A DNA stretch of 64,000 nucleotides. It comes from JANSWP01 sp041941305 (GTDB taxonomy: Bacteria; Bacteroidota; Bacteroidia; Chitinophagales; Saprospiraceae). Made by a program: the position numbers and the translations under genes. Numbering within the stretch: position 1 is the first letter of the stretch; every line of letters starts with the position of its first letter. Location: assembly GCA_041941305.1 (NCBI GenBank), contig JBGTQJ010000015.1:100840-164839 (forward strand). The letters run 5' to 3'. Positions 53,890-62,636 of this stretch are shown here, piece by piece. The notes beneath the pieces are model-generated. The model ran no database searches, had not been told where the DNA came from, and saw nothing but the letters and a program-made list of their open reading frames with translations.

Positions 53890-56427
53890 CTACATACTCA
53901 AAACTTTCATACTCTCTTCGCCAAACTGACTAATGACCCGAACTGCCACTTTGCGACCGTTTCTATATTCAATTGGATGCGAAATATGACCATATAATCG
54001 GTCAAAAGCTTCATCATCCAGTTCAATTTTCAAGGTGTTTTGCAGTTTCTTTTTGGCAGATTGTTTCGTCATTTGGTCAATGCCTTTTTTCCATTTTTTG
54101 AACTCGTCTTTTTTGCCACCACAGAAAAATATTTGCCGAACCATAAAATTGCTGCCATCATAATCATCGTCCACCATCCAATAGGCTATTTCGTGAAGAT
54201 TACGCGCTTTGACCTGGTCTTGGATGGGGTCGTAAATATCCAAACCTTTGATTTCGACTTGGTAGTTTTTGTTGAGTTGAATGTCTGGCTCGCCGATGGT
54301 GACAAAAGACGCCGCACTTTTGGCGGGTTTTTTCTTCAAGCCTTCTTGCAATAAATCATCGTGCATTCGCACAACGGAGACCTCAAAACTACCCATTTTG
54401 GCTCGTTTGACATCCCCTTTGATATCGCTTTCAAAGCTGAATCCCATAATGACCAACCAATCCGCGTCGCCTCGACTTCGACATTCTTTCACCGCAGCAT
54501 TGACATAGGATTTGCTAACAGTTCCAAACTTTGGCCCAATATGCAGATAAGCTTTCTTTTCTTCGTCGGCATCGCCTCGATAATAACCTTCAGCATGGAG
54601 ATATTCGCTGTTGAGGGTGTCGATGCGTGTAAAAGTCGCTCGTTCTTCTTTTTTGCCCGTTTTAATGCCTGCCGTTTTGAGATGTTCAAATACTTTGGCT
54701 TCAAAGTTTTCATCCTGATTGAGTATGTCGTCAATCTCCTCGGGCGCAACGGGATTGAAATTTTGCAAAGTCTCTACCGTGAACGGGCCTGCCACTCTTA
54801 GTTTCTTTTTGTCTTCTTTGGGGTGGTCATAAAGATTTTTGTTTGCTGGCGACTCATCATTAGCGAGTGATTTGAGAGTAATATGTGGTACTGTTTTATA
54901 GATAAACCCCTGACGAATATCCTCTCCCATTTGGTCATATAGTTCATAATAAGGGAAAACACCTGTCATGAGCCTCGTTTTAGCAATGTTGAGGGCAATG
55001 CGAGAAGTGTCGATTGTAATCCATCTGCGCCCCCACTGTTCAGCTACGTAGGCAGTTGTACCACTCCCGCAAGTAGGGTCGAGGATTAGGTCACCTGGGT
55101 CTGTTGCCATTAAAATACATCGTTGAATTGGCTTTTCGCTCGTTTGAACAACATATTTAAGGTCAGCTGCACCTTTCATTTTTGTCCAAATATTATTTAA
55201 TGGAACTAATGGATTATCATCCCAATAAACTTTTGCATAAAGCCGATTTTCAGTAGCTCTTATTCGTCCTAATTCTACTAATCTAGTCAGACCTTCAGGA
55301 TAATTTACACTCCAATGTCTTCCAGGGGTAGGTTCATACGTTTTCCCATCAAATTCGAAAGGTTGAGGTTCTTTTGGAGGGTCTTGGCTTACAAGGGGGT
55401 AATCATCACGCATTAATCTCCAACCTTCTTTTAATTTGTTAAATATTTCTTTCTCAGAAAGAGATGAAGAAATTTCTTCTCCTTGATTTGAAACCAGTTT
55501 TCTATATTTTCCTACCTCACCATCGAATTGATTTTGGATGAATAGGGAACGAGTTTTCAGGTTGCTTTTATCCATAGCATACCAAAGTATATAATCATTT
55601 ACAGAAGCTAAAGTGACAGCATCTTGATACGCTTTCTTTTGAAATATAATGGAAACAACAAAATTTTCGCTCCCAAATACTTCATCCATTAGACTTCTTA
55701 TTAGGTGTACATTTTCATCAGAAATTTGGACAAAACAAGAACCACTCTCTGTTAATAAAGCTTTTGCCACTAATAATCTGTCTCTTAAATAAGAAAGGTA
55801 GGAATGAATTCCTAACTCCCAAGTATCGCGATAGGCCTTTATCATTTCAGGTTCACCACTGAGATGTTCATCTTTTTTATCCTCTACTGTACGACTATTC
55901 ATTTTGACTTGCCAATTGGACTTGTATTTTATGCCATAAGGCGGGTCAATGTAAATCATTTGTACCTTGCCTGCCATGCCTTCTCGTTCGAGCAGGGAGT
56001 TCATCACTAATTGAGAATCACCCAAAATCAGTCTGTTTTTCCAGTCATTTTGGTGCTGATAATATTCTCCCACCTTATCGAGTTCGTCTATGTCATACTC
56101 ATTTCCAAAGGAGGCAAATAAGTCCATTTGCGACGCAGCATTTTCTTCCTTTTTCAACTGATAGAGTCGCTCCAATAAAGCCTCAGGCAAAATATGCTCA
56201 TGCCGATAAAGCGAACGAATATCTATTTGCAGCACATCATCCGTGTCATCATTACCGTATTTATTCATCCACATCAATTCAGGGTCTTGCCCTCTGTGTA
56301 CGATAGGATTTTTCGGGTATTCTGCCATTTGCTTTTCTTTTACAATGGGGTTCGCCAATTCATATCCTTCTTCTTCTTTGGAAGGAATGAGGGCGCGTTT
56401 ATCTTTATGTTTGTAGGATTTGGGCAT
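53890..56427 (-). CDS. mod: Type III-like DNA methyltransferase (Mod)
   Basis: A SAM-dependent N6-adenine methyltransferase of the beta class, 845 residues: the catalytic motif IV MIYIDPPYGIKYKSNW (~160) precedes motif I DPTCGSGTTAYVAEQWGRRW (~447), the order typical of type III Mod. Other marks are FVQISDENVHLIRSLMDEVF and the ITIDTSRIALNIAKTRL block after motif I. The target-recognition part is probably ~240-430. The C-terminal ~290 residues are extra relative to small Mod proteins. It begins 4 bp after the AbiEii-like gene and precedes the McrB-like gene by 30 bp. Methylation would protect host DNA from the Res at the far end of the same island. Confidence 0.85.
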   Translation of the reverse strand: MPKSYKHKDKRALIPSKEEEGYELANPIVKEKQMAEYPKNPIVHRGQDPELMWMNKYGNDDTDDVLQIDIRSLYRHEHILPEALLERLYQLKKEENAASQMDLFASFGNEYDIDELDKVGEYYQHQNDWKNRLILGDSQLVMNSLLEREGMAGKVQMIYIDPPYGIKYKSNWQVKMNSRTVEDKKDEHLSGEPEMIKAYRDTWELGIHSYLSYLRDRLLVAKALLTESGSCFVQISDENVHLIRSLMDEVFGSENFVVSIIFQKKAYQDAVTLASVNDYILWYAMDKSNLKTRSLFIQNQFDGEVGKYRKLVSNQGEEISSSLSEKEIFNKLKEGWRLMRDDYPLVSQDPPKEPQPFEFDGKTYEPTPGRHWSVNYPEGLTRLVELGRIRATENRLYAKVYWDDNPLVPLNNIWTKMKGAADLKYVVQTSEKPIQRCILMATDPGDLILDPTCGSGTTAYVAEQWGRRWITIDTSRIALNIAKTRLMTGVFPYYELYDQMGEDIRQGFIYKTVPHITLKSLANDESPANKNLYDHPKEDKKKLRVAGPFTVETLQNFNPVAPEEIDDILNQDENFEAKVFEHLKTAGIKTGKKEERATFTRIDTLNSEYLHAEGYYRGDADEEKKAYLHIGPKFGTVSKSYVNAAVKECRSRGDADWLVIMGFSFESDIKGDVKRAKMGSFEVSVVRMHDDLLQEGLKKKPAKSAASFVTIGEPDIQLNKNYQVEIKGLDIYDPIQDQVKARNLHEIAYWMVDDDYDGSNFMVRQIFFCGGKKDEFKKWKKGIDQMTKQSAKKKLQNTLKIELDDEAFDRLYGHISHPIEYRNGRKVAVRVISQFGEESMKVLSM

Positions 56428-56431
56428 GGTA

Positions 56432-57295
56432 TTATTTTGTTTGGTCTTCTATTCCCAGCAATATTTGTTGGAGTATATCAATGGATTCTTTTAAGGTGTC
56501 AAATGACATGACACTGCCCATTGGACTGCGGTCATAATCATTGGTGTTTTCTCGAAGGATATTAGTGACTCTGGATAAAATTTCAGGTGAGTCTTTGATG
56601 AGTATGCCTATTTTTCTTCCAATATACCGAGCAGAAACAGCTTCTTCATAGTGCTTTTCATCCTCCAAAAGGTCAAATAAGTCATCATGATTTTCAGCCA
56701 TTTCCTCGACTTCAAGCAAATAAAGGTTTCGGATAATGTATTCAATATCTTGTATGTCTTTATTTCGTTCTTTACGGTCATTCCAAGCAATTAGTTTCAA
56801 TAAAACAACCCCTGAAATTGGGCAAACATTTAGTTGGAAGCCTTGGTCTGTTTCGATAGATTGAACATCATTAAAGACTTCCGAAAAGCCTGGCATATCT
56901 AAAGTAAATCCTCGTTTGGCTCTCAATTCAACAATACCTTTTTCATTTACAATTTCACCAAACGGCAATAAATCTACCTCATATCGGTCATTATAAATCA
57001 ACTTAATGGGTTCGGTATTATGCAATTCAAAGCCATCAATATCTGTCAGCTTTTCTTTAAGTTGCTCGAACTCTTCTTCGTTGGTTAGCATCACTGCCAA
57101 ATCCAAATCACGAGTCTTTCTGGAAGGTGGTTCGTCAAATCCCTTTGCTAATAGTTCTGCATCTCTGGCGAAAGCCCCCACTATGAAATAATTAATCTCC
57201 AACTCATTGAAAGTTGGGATAAGCGCATTGAGAATCTCAATGACGACTTCGTCAGTGATTTTATTCAGAAAAATGGGAGGAGAGGTATGCTTCAT
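56432..57295 (-). CDS. AbiEii-like nucleotidyltransferase (toxin candidate)
   Basis: The start is set at 57295 (MKHTSPPIFLNKITDEVV), overlapping the upstream regulator by 35 bp. The 287-residue product is a nucleotidyltransferase of the AbiEii/AbiGii or related type: IVGAFARDAEL (~36-46) followed by RKTRDLDLAVMLTNEE, with the D-x-D pair (~65-67) that holds the metals, then EVDLLPFGE with a third acidic site. The C-terminal half is helical (VLLKLIAWNDRKERNKDIQD matches the family's LKLxAxxxRxxxKDxxD block). In AbiE systems the toxin is a GTP-binding NTase that blocks growth; the preceding gene is its likely antitoxin. Its place between res and mod suggests a guard of the restriction system. 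Confidence 0.75.
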   Translation of the reverse strand: MKHTSPPIFLNKITDEVVIEILNALIPTFNELEINYFIVGAFARDAELLAKGFDEPPSRKTRDLDLAVMLTNEEEFEQLKEKLTDIDGFELHNTEPIKLIYNDRYEVDLLPFGEIVNEKGIVELRAKRGFTLDMPGFSEVFNDVQSIETDQGFQLNVCPISGVVLLKLIAWNDRKERNKDIQDIEYIIRNLYLLEVEEMAENHDDLFDLLEDEKHYEEAVSARYIGRKIGILIKDSPEILSRVTNILRENTNDYDRSPMGSVMSFDTLKESIDILQQILLGIEDQTK

Positions 57296-58277
57296 AAACT
57301 TTTGTTGCGGTTTCAAAATTTCGGCTGTCCATTGTCGCCAACAAATCAGCATAAACCAAAAGCGGATGTGCGATTATTCGATTTTGATGAATAAAAGAAT
57401 ATTTATATCTATTCCAGAAAATGCGGTAAAGCTTTACTTCACCTTCTCGTGGAGATTGAACAAGATTCAATTTCTTAACCAAATCCTTTTTATCCATATC
57501 TGAATAAATCGTCCAAGTCCCAGGTGATAAATATTGTGTCAACAAATCCGCTGCGGGCTCGCCTCCCCAAAAGGCGTCATTTGTAAGATTAATGGATTTC
57601 CAATCTTGCAAATGATTTTTTATAAATCTAAACTGACCTCTTTTTAAAGTCGGTTTGAGTTTCTCATTGTAAGAATAGACCCATCTCTCAAGTAATTCTT
57701 TTTTATTGGTGAATTTTCTCTTGTCTTTATTCAATTTTATCAAAAAGCCTTTATTGCTCAAATCCTGTAAAATACTCCCGACTGTGCTTTTTGAGATATT
57801 CGCAGCTTCGGCAATCTTACTATAAGACTCATTGATGATTTCATCATTCAAAAGCAATGCATAAATCAGTTTGATTCCATTTTTGTTAAATGCCGAATGT
57901 TTATTTCTGTTAGATGGTAAATCAGCTTTTTTACCTTCAATTTGGATATACAATCCGCGACCATCCTGAATGAAACAATTTCCCGCCATATCAATATAAT
58001 TGATTTGCTTTTCACGCAAAATTTCTTTTGCGGAGGCAGAAATTGATTTTGCGATCAACAGCGGCCATTGTTTTATCAGCTCCGACAATTGTTCCATTAT
58101 GCCTGGTAAATTGGACCTATGAACATCGCGCTTTATCTCAGCGTGATAATCTCCATTTTTTCCAATATGAATAATGGCATCAAAACGTCTGTCATTGATT
58201 TGCTCCACTTGGACAGGCAAATGAATTAATTTTTTTAAATTTTCAATTGCACTATATAAAATATCATTTTCAAGCAT
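57261..58277 (-). CDS. AbiEi-like antitoxin / transcriptional regulator
   Basis: The 338-residue product matches the AbiEi_2 type of type IV antitoxin. The N-terminal part (~28-110) has RRFDAIIHIG, YHAEIKRDVHRSN, PLLIAKSISASAKEILREKQ and INYIDMAGNCFI, with a PD-(D/E)xK-like spacing of D and E-I-K. A winged-helix follows (YSKIAEAANISKSTVGSILQ, LSNKGFLIK, ~155-185), then the C-terminal domain (WGGEPAADLLTQYLSPGTW, HPLLVYADLLATMDSRNFET). AbiEi proteins repress their own promoter and neutralise AbiEii. The promoter just upstream carries two GAACGA direct repeats that would be a natural operator. It overlaps the NTase gene by 35 bp. Confidence 0.75.
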   Translation of the reverse strand: MLENDILYSAIENLKKLIHLPVQVEQINDRRFDAIIHIGKNGDYHAEIKRDVHRSNLPGIMEQLSELIKQWPLLIAKSISASAKEILREKQINYIDMAGNCFIQDGRGLYIQIEGKKADLPSNRNKHSAFNKNGIKLIYALLLNDEIINESYSKIAEAANISKSTVGSILQDLSNKGFLIKLNKDKRKFTNKKELLERWVYSYNEKLKPTLKRGQFRFIKNHLQDWKSINLTNDAFWGGEPAADLLTQYLSPGTWTIYSDMDKKDLVKKLNLVQSPREGEVKLYRIFWNRYKYSFIHQNRIIAHPLLVYADLLATMDSRNFETATKVYEAYLSSHFSE

Positions 58278-58307
58278 TGTCCGATTTTTTTAAATGACTT
58301 CAAAAGT

Positions 58308-58346
58308 GAACGAACAAATTTATCGAACGATTTTGGATTTGTCAAA
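58308..58346 (-). promoter_or_regulatory. Internal promoter and operator of the AbiE-like pair
   Basis: The minus strand shows TTTG (58343-58346), 20 bp, then TAAATTTG (58315-58322), an ideal Bacteroidota promoter, ~38 bp before the regulator's start codon. Two GAACGA repeats at 58308-58313 and 58325-58330 flank the -7 box, 17 bp apart, suitable for autorepression. Confidence 0.65.
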
Positions 58347-58367
58347 TTTTTACAAAACTCTTTTGTT

Positions 58368-61300
58368 TTATAAGGCTTCGATTCTCTTTCGAATATCATT
58401 TTTTACATCTCGGATGTCTTCCGAAATTTCTAAAAAGTACCATTGGTCATAGCCATATTTTTTGCGAACATTATTCACTGCTGGTAACCAACGCTTCTCT
58501 ACGTATCGCTTTTTGATTTCTTTATCCTTGTTATAGCCAGTCACTTCAATGATGAGGTTGATAATATTGCCAGATGGCGTTTTCACCTTTGCTAAAAAAT
58601 CAGGAATATAATCTCGGTCTTGCCCATATTCATCTACATACGGAATCTTGAAATCGAGATAGCTATTTTTAACATAAGCCAATATTTCAGGCATATTTTC
58701 AAGGTCTTTTGCGGTCTTTTGTTCCCAGCTTGCCGTATCTGCTACCACAAAATTTACATGACTTTTTCGAGTTTCGAATACAGGTCTGGAAGTATGCCCA
58801 TGAACATATTCCGTCGAACCAAATCTGTTATAATGATTGAAAACAGGCATTACTCTCTCATGCCTACTTTGATGTGCCTCGATTCCATGTGCAATATGTC
58901 GAGTTACCTTTTTAGCATCTTCGTAAAACAGCATATTCGGAAAGGCATCCCCAATACATCGGGTTTTGTGACGAAGCCAATAAGTGACTACTTCCTTCAG
59001 TTGTTTGAATTTGTGAAAGTAGGGGTTATTGTCATCATCTTTAAAATGACGGTTAATCAGGTCTCGTGTGATGGCATAAATCAATTCTTGTTCACGGCGC
59101 TCTTTTACTTGTTCTAAACTTAATTTGTCTTCATCAGGCAGAAAGGCAGAAGCCATTAAAGTTTCTGTTGGATATCGAGAACCATCAATTTCATATGCCG
59201 AAATTTTACTGAAATCAGCCTTGATTTCTTTTTCCTGCAATTCAATCCGATAACCTGTTAATTGAGGAAAAGTGATTTCGTATTCCTTCCGATTATTCAG
59301 TGCATGGATATAGGTATAATCAATCGGTTCACCTCGGTCAACTTCCTTTCCTTTCTTAAACATTTTGAAGGGAATGCCAATAATTTGGGCATATTCTGGA
59401 GGAAATTTTTGACTGCTGATTTTACGTCGGTCACAATTCTCAGGCAGGATATTTCCATTTTTATCATAATTGACCAATTGATAATTTTGCCGTCGCAAAG
59501 CCCTTCCTGCGACTTGTTCGCATAATAACTGTGAACCAAAAGCTCTAATCCCCATTACGTGCGTTACTGTATTCGCATCCCAACCTTCCGTCAACATGGA
59601 AACGGAAACAACACATCTTACATGTTCGCCTAATTTTCCTTTCTTGCCTACTGTATTGACTACCTCCCGTAAGATATCCGAATCCGTCAAATTTTCTACA
59701 GAACGCGAGGGGTTCATGATTCGATAATCTCTTTTGAATACCTCAATTTCTTTCGCAAAAACCTTTTTGAAATTGGCATCTACTTGGTCGGAGTTTTCCA
59801 AAGCATAAGAGTCAATCAGTAAGGTTCGAGGTTTCGGATAAGGGCGGCCATAGTCATCATAATTTGAAAAAAGTGGTGCATGACCTTTTACTGGTTGTAA
59901 TACTTTGCCATCAGCATCTTCTCGTTCATAACCAGCAATGTATCTGAACATTTCCGAAGAAACATTTGTGTTATTGCAAACGACAATAAATACTGGAGGT
60001 GTCGAAAATAACTTGCCGCTGTTTCCCTCTTTATCCCAATCCTCTTTATAATGTCCATAGAATTGTTGGAAAGCATTTCGGATTAGTGTAGGAATTTGTG
60101 GGTCACCCGAATACTGTTCTTTTTCCTTGCCTTTTTTTGGTAATTCAGCTTTGACATGTTCATATAAGTTTCGCAATTTAGGCATCTCGATAGCTTGCGA
60201 ATTGTCCGATTCGGGTAAAAAAGGAATCTTCACCAACCCCGATTCAATTGCCTCAATCAAACCAAAATCCGAAACGACCCACGGAAAGATTGTGCCTGGA
60301 ATATATCCTGACCCTGTCAGGTAATAAGGTGTGGCACTTAAATCATATACGGTATTGACTTTGAAAAATTCGCTGATTTTTGCCAACCCGTTTATCCAAA
60401 CTGCTGCGCGTTCATCTTCATCTTTGTCTTGCCTCTTAGACTTACCTTTGGGCAAATAACAATGATGAGCTTCGTCATTCAAAATAAGTAATCGACGCCC
60501 TTTTTGAAATTTTCCCATAACTCGCTTCACCATTAGTGAAGACGACTCAGTTTCAGTGTGCTTTTTACCGTCTGCACCAATCTTACCATCGAAAATACTT
60601 CGCTTATTTCCTTTTAGATTTCTCAGTTCAAATGCATGATAATTGGTGATAATTATTTTAGCATTTAGTCCTTCTGCCTGCGACTGAAGATGAAAAGGTA
60701 TTAGCCCTCTTTGATGATAATAATCCTGAATATCTTGTGGATTCTTTGTTTCTGTATCCACAAATAAAACCCCTAAACGGTCTCGAATTGTCACACCTGG
60801 TGCAACCAATAAAAAGTAATCTGCAAACTTAGGGTCTCTTGGGTTTCGTTGTCTGTTGAAAAAATGGTAAAGAATCAACATTGCCATGACGACAGTCTTT
60901 CCTGTTCCTGTCGCCATTTTAAATGCAATTCGAGGTATGTTAAATTCTGGAGAAGTATCGCTTACAAATTGATTTTCTTTGAGTTGATTCAGAATATTAT
61001 TTCCAGGATTTGACTGATTAGCTATTTCGTTCAACCAAACGGCTGTTTCGACTGCTTCTCTTTGAGCGAAGAACAATTCCTTAACAGCAATTCGGTTTTC
61101 ATTATTAAACCAAAAATTAAGCAATTCTTTTGTCGCAGCATACGCACCAGTGTATCCAGTTTCTCTCCAAATGCCCACTTCTCTTCTCAATAAATTGATG
61201 ATATGTTTATTCGAATCATTTAAATCCTTCGCTCCAAAAAGTGAACCTTGTGATTTTGCTTTTACAGGTACTGGAGTATTTATTCTTGGGTCATATTTTC

Positions 61301-61448
61301 TTCGTCCATTTATTTTTTTTGAATAGTCTAATGTTCCGTCAGGCAAGGTGTGATAGTACAATTTTGGTTCTTCATAAGGGCTATTGAGAATAGGGTTTTC
61401 CTTTTCGGATGTGCTATTTGGAGGATTAGATAAAAGTGTTTCTTGCAT
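58368..61448 (-). CDS. res: Type III-like restriction enzyme subunit (Res), BPTD_3080 type
   Basis: A 1026-residue SF2 helicase-nuclease. Helicase motifs: FKMATGTGKTVVMAMLILYH (I, ~178-197), LNDEAHHCYLP (II, DEAH, ~325), VYDLSATPYYLTGSG (III), VSVSMLTEGWDANTVTHVMG (V) and QLLCEQVAGRALRRQNYQLV (VI, ~640). The C-terminal nuclease region has DYIPDFLAKVKTPSGN (~945) and LIIEVTGYNKDKEIKKR (~965). Here EVT stands where other type III enzymes have E-x-K, but this is usual for the BPTD_3080 subfamily. Restriction would need unmethylated sites and the Mod partner. It is the first gene of the six-gene island. No clear promoter consensus is visible upstream. Confidence 0.85.
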   Translation of the reverse strand: MQETLLSNPPNSTSEKENPILNSPYEEPKLYYHTLPDGTLDYSKKINGRRKYDPRINTPVPVKAKSQGSLFGAKDLNDSNKHIINLLRREVGIWRETGYTGAYAATKELLNFWFNNENRIAVKELFFAQREAVETAVWLNEIANQSNPGNNILNQLKENQFVSDTSPEFNIPRIAFKMATGTGKTVVMAMLILYHFFNRQRNPRDPKFADYFLLVAPGVTIRDRLGVLFVDTETKNPQDIQDYYHQRGLIPFHLQSQAEGLNAKIIITNYHAFELRNLKGNKRSIFDGKIGADGKKHTETESSSLMVKRVMGKFQKGRRLLILNDEAHHCYLPKGKSKRQDKDEDERAAVWINGLAKISEFFKVNTVYDLSATPYYLTGSGYIPGTIFPWVVSDFGLIEAIESGLVKIPFLPESDNSQAIEMPKLRNLYEHVKAELPKKGKEKEQYSGDPQIPTLIRNAFQQFYGHYKEDWDKEGNSGKLFSTPPVFIVVCNNTNVSSEMFRYIAGYEREDADGKVLQPVKGHAPLFSNYDDYGRPYPKPRTLLIDSYALENSDQVDANFKKVFAKEIEVFKRDYRIMNPSRSVENLTDSDILREVVNTVGKKGKLGEHVRCVVSVSMLTEGWDANTVTHVMGIRAFGSQLLCEQVAGRALRRQNYQLVNYDKNGNILPENCDRRKISSQKFPPEYAQIIGIPFKMFKKGKEVDRGEPIDYTYIHALNNRKEYEITFPQLTGYRIELQEKEIKADFSKISAYEIDGSRYPTETLMASAFLPDEDKLSLEQVKERREQELIYAITRDLINRHFKDDDNNPYFHKFKQLKEVVTYWLRHKTRCIGDAFPNMLFYEDAKKVTRHIAHGIEAHQSRHERVMPVFNHYNRFGSTEYVHGHTSRPVFETRKSHVNFVVADTASWEQKTAKDLENMPEILAYVKNSYLDFKIPYVDEYGQDRDYIPDFLAKVKTPSGNIINLIIEVTGYNKDKEIKKRYVEKRWLPAVNNVRKKYGYDQWYFLEISEDIRDVKNDIRKRIEAL

Positions 61449-62345
61449 GACATGTTTGATTGATAAGACTTTTGATAAAAGAGCTATCTGGATACTTTTA
61501 TTTTAGCATAATTTCATACTTATCAAAGAAATGAAGTAGGACTATATTGGTAGTTTGGGTATTTAAATAATCCGGCATCAGAATCATTTTAGGTTTATGC
61601 AAAAATAATACTTTATTCTAATGTGTTTACTTCTTTAGTATGTTATCTTTTATGGCTTTTGCTGATATGCCTACAGCGCTAATCTGGCAGTGAATTTAGG
61701 TAATTGACAAGGAAGGTTATATTAATATTTCGATTCTGAATAATTAAATATTGGAAGGAGTCAATTCTTCTTTATTCTAATGGCTTTTAAGTGCAATTAC
61801 TTCTAATTTGGAGAGAACTAACCTGGGCTTTCGAATTTATGTATTCAACATGTAAACAAAAGTCTGGTTCTCATCATGAAAAATATGATTTAAAACATAT
61901 ATAAATCTCCCAAACGAAAAAGCCTCGCTAAAAAAAATTAACAAAGCTGTTATTTCTTAAATGACAAGTCGATTATTAACTAGCCATTTTTCGTACCCAC
62001 GACTGGACTCGAAGGAATTGTTTCATTTTCAACTAAAAAAGAATGTAATTATTTACCGTTTACAGGTATTATAAAACATCAATTGTTACCCGTGAATTGG
62101 TACTGTGACAGTTTTGTGATGAATAAATAGTTGAATTTCAAAGGATTAAAAACAGGAATTCCATTTGAGATTCAGGCATCTTAGTTTTTTGAATATTTCC
62201 TGAGCTTAAAGGCTGGGATTTTTTTTGATTAATACTACTTAATATTTCAACCTTTATACAAACGGTTATAATCCTTTGTACACGCCTGGCATCCTACCGT
62301 ATTTGACTTCTGGTGTATTTTGTTATATATATTATTGAAATTACT
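61449..62345. other. Gene-free AT-rich stretch after the defence island
   Basis: About 900 bp with no convincing ORF on either strand, no strong inverted repeat and no repeated unit that I can see. Such AT-rich gene-free DNA at an island edge is common where accessory genes were gained and lost. Confidence 0.5.
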
Positions 62346-62353
62346 TATTTTTG
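62319..62353 (+). promoter_or_regulatory. Possible promoter ahead of the short remnant and GIY-YIG gene
   Basis: TTTG at 62319-62322, 23 bp, then TATTTTTG at 62346-62353 fits the consensus, at the upper end of usual spacing. Confidence 0.35.
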
Positions 62354-62415
62354 GAGATAAGGTAGATACTCGTAGGTGTGATGAGTATTACAAGTTAGGC
62401 ACAACTAGAAGGAAA

Positions 62416-62577
62416 ATGAAAAGCTATATCTTAATTTCAATATTTTTAATGACTATAGGGTTTGTGTTTGATGAACCAAAAACAGTTTAGAAACGAACTG
62501 ATTCTCTTAATGGAGAAAAAATTCATGAGAGATTCTATAGCCCAAATGGAAATCACACTATTAAGCATTATTTCTGA
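62416..62577 (+). pseudogene. Remnant of a small secreted protein
   Basis: From ATG 62416 the frame reads MKSYILISIFLMTIGFVFDE, a plausible signal peptide, then meets TAG at 62488. Beyond it the same frame stays open (KRTDSLNGEKIHERFYSPNG) until TGA at 62575. One in-frame stop in an otherwise protein-like sequence suggests a small disabled gene. It is too short to assign to a family. Confidence 0.4.
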
Positions 62578-62636
62578 CCCGCCGCCAGCTACAATCATAT
62601 ATACGGGTCGTTAGCTACAAGTAAAAAAGAAAAAAA

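Noticed and set aside
62604..62625. GTTAGCT near 62610, resembling an integron attC right end
   Set aside because: There is only a 5-bp ACCCG/CGGGT pairing at 62577/62604, no matching RYYYAAC partner, no array of such sites and no integrase.
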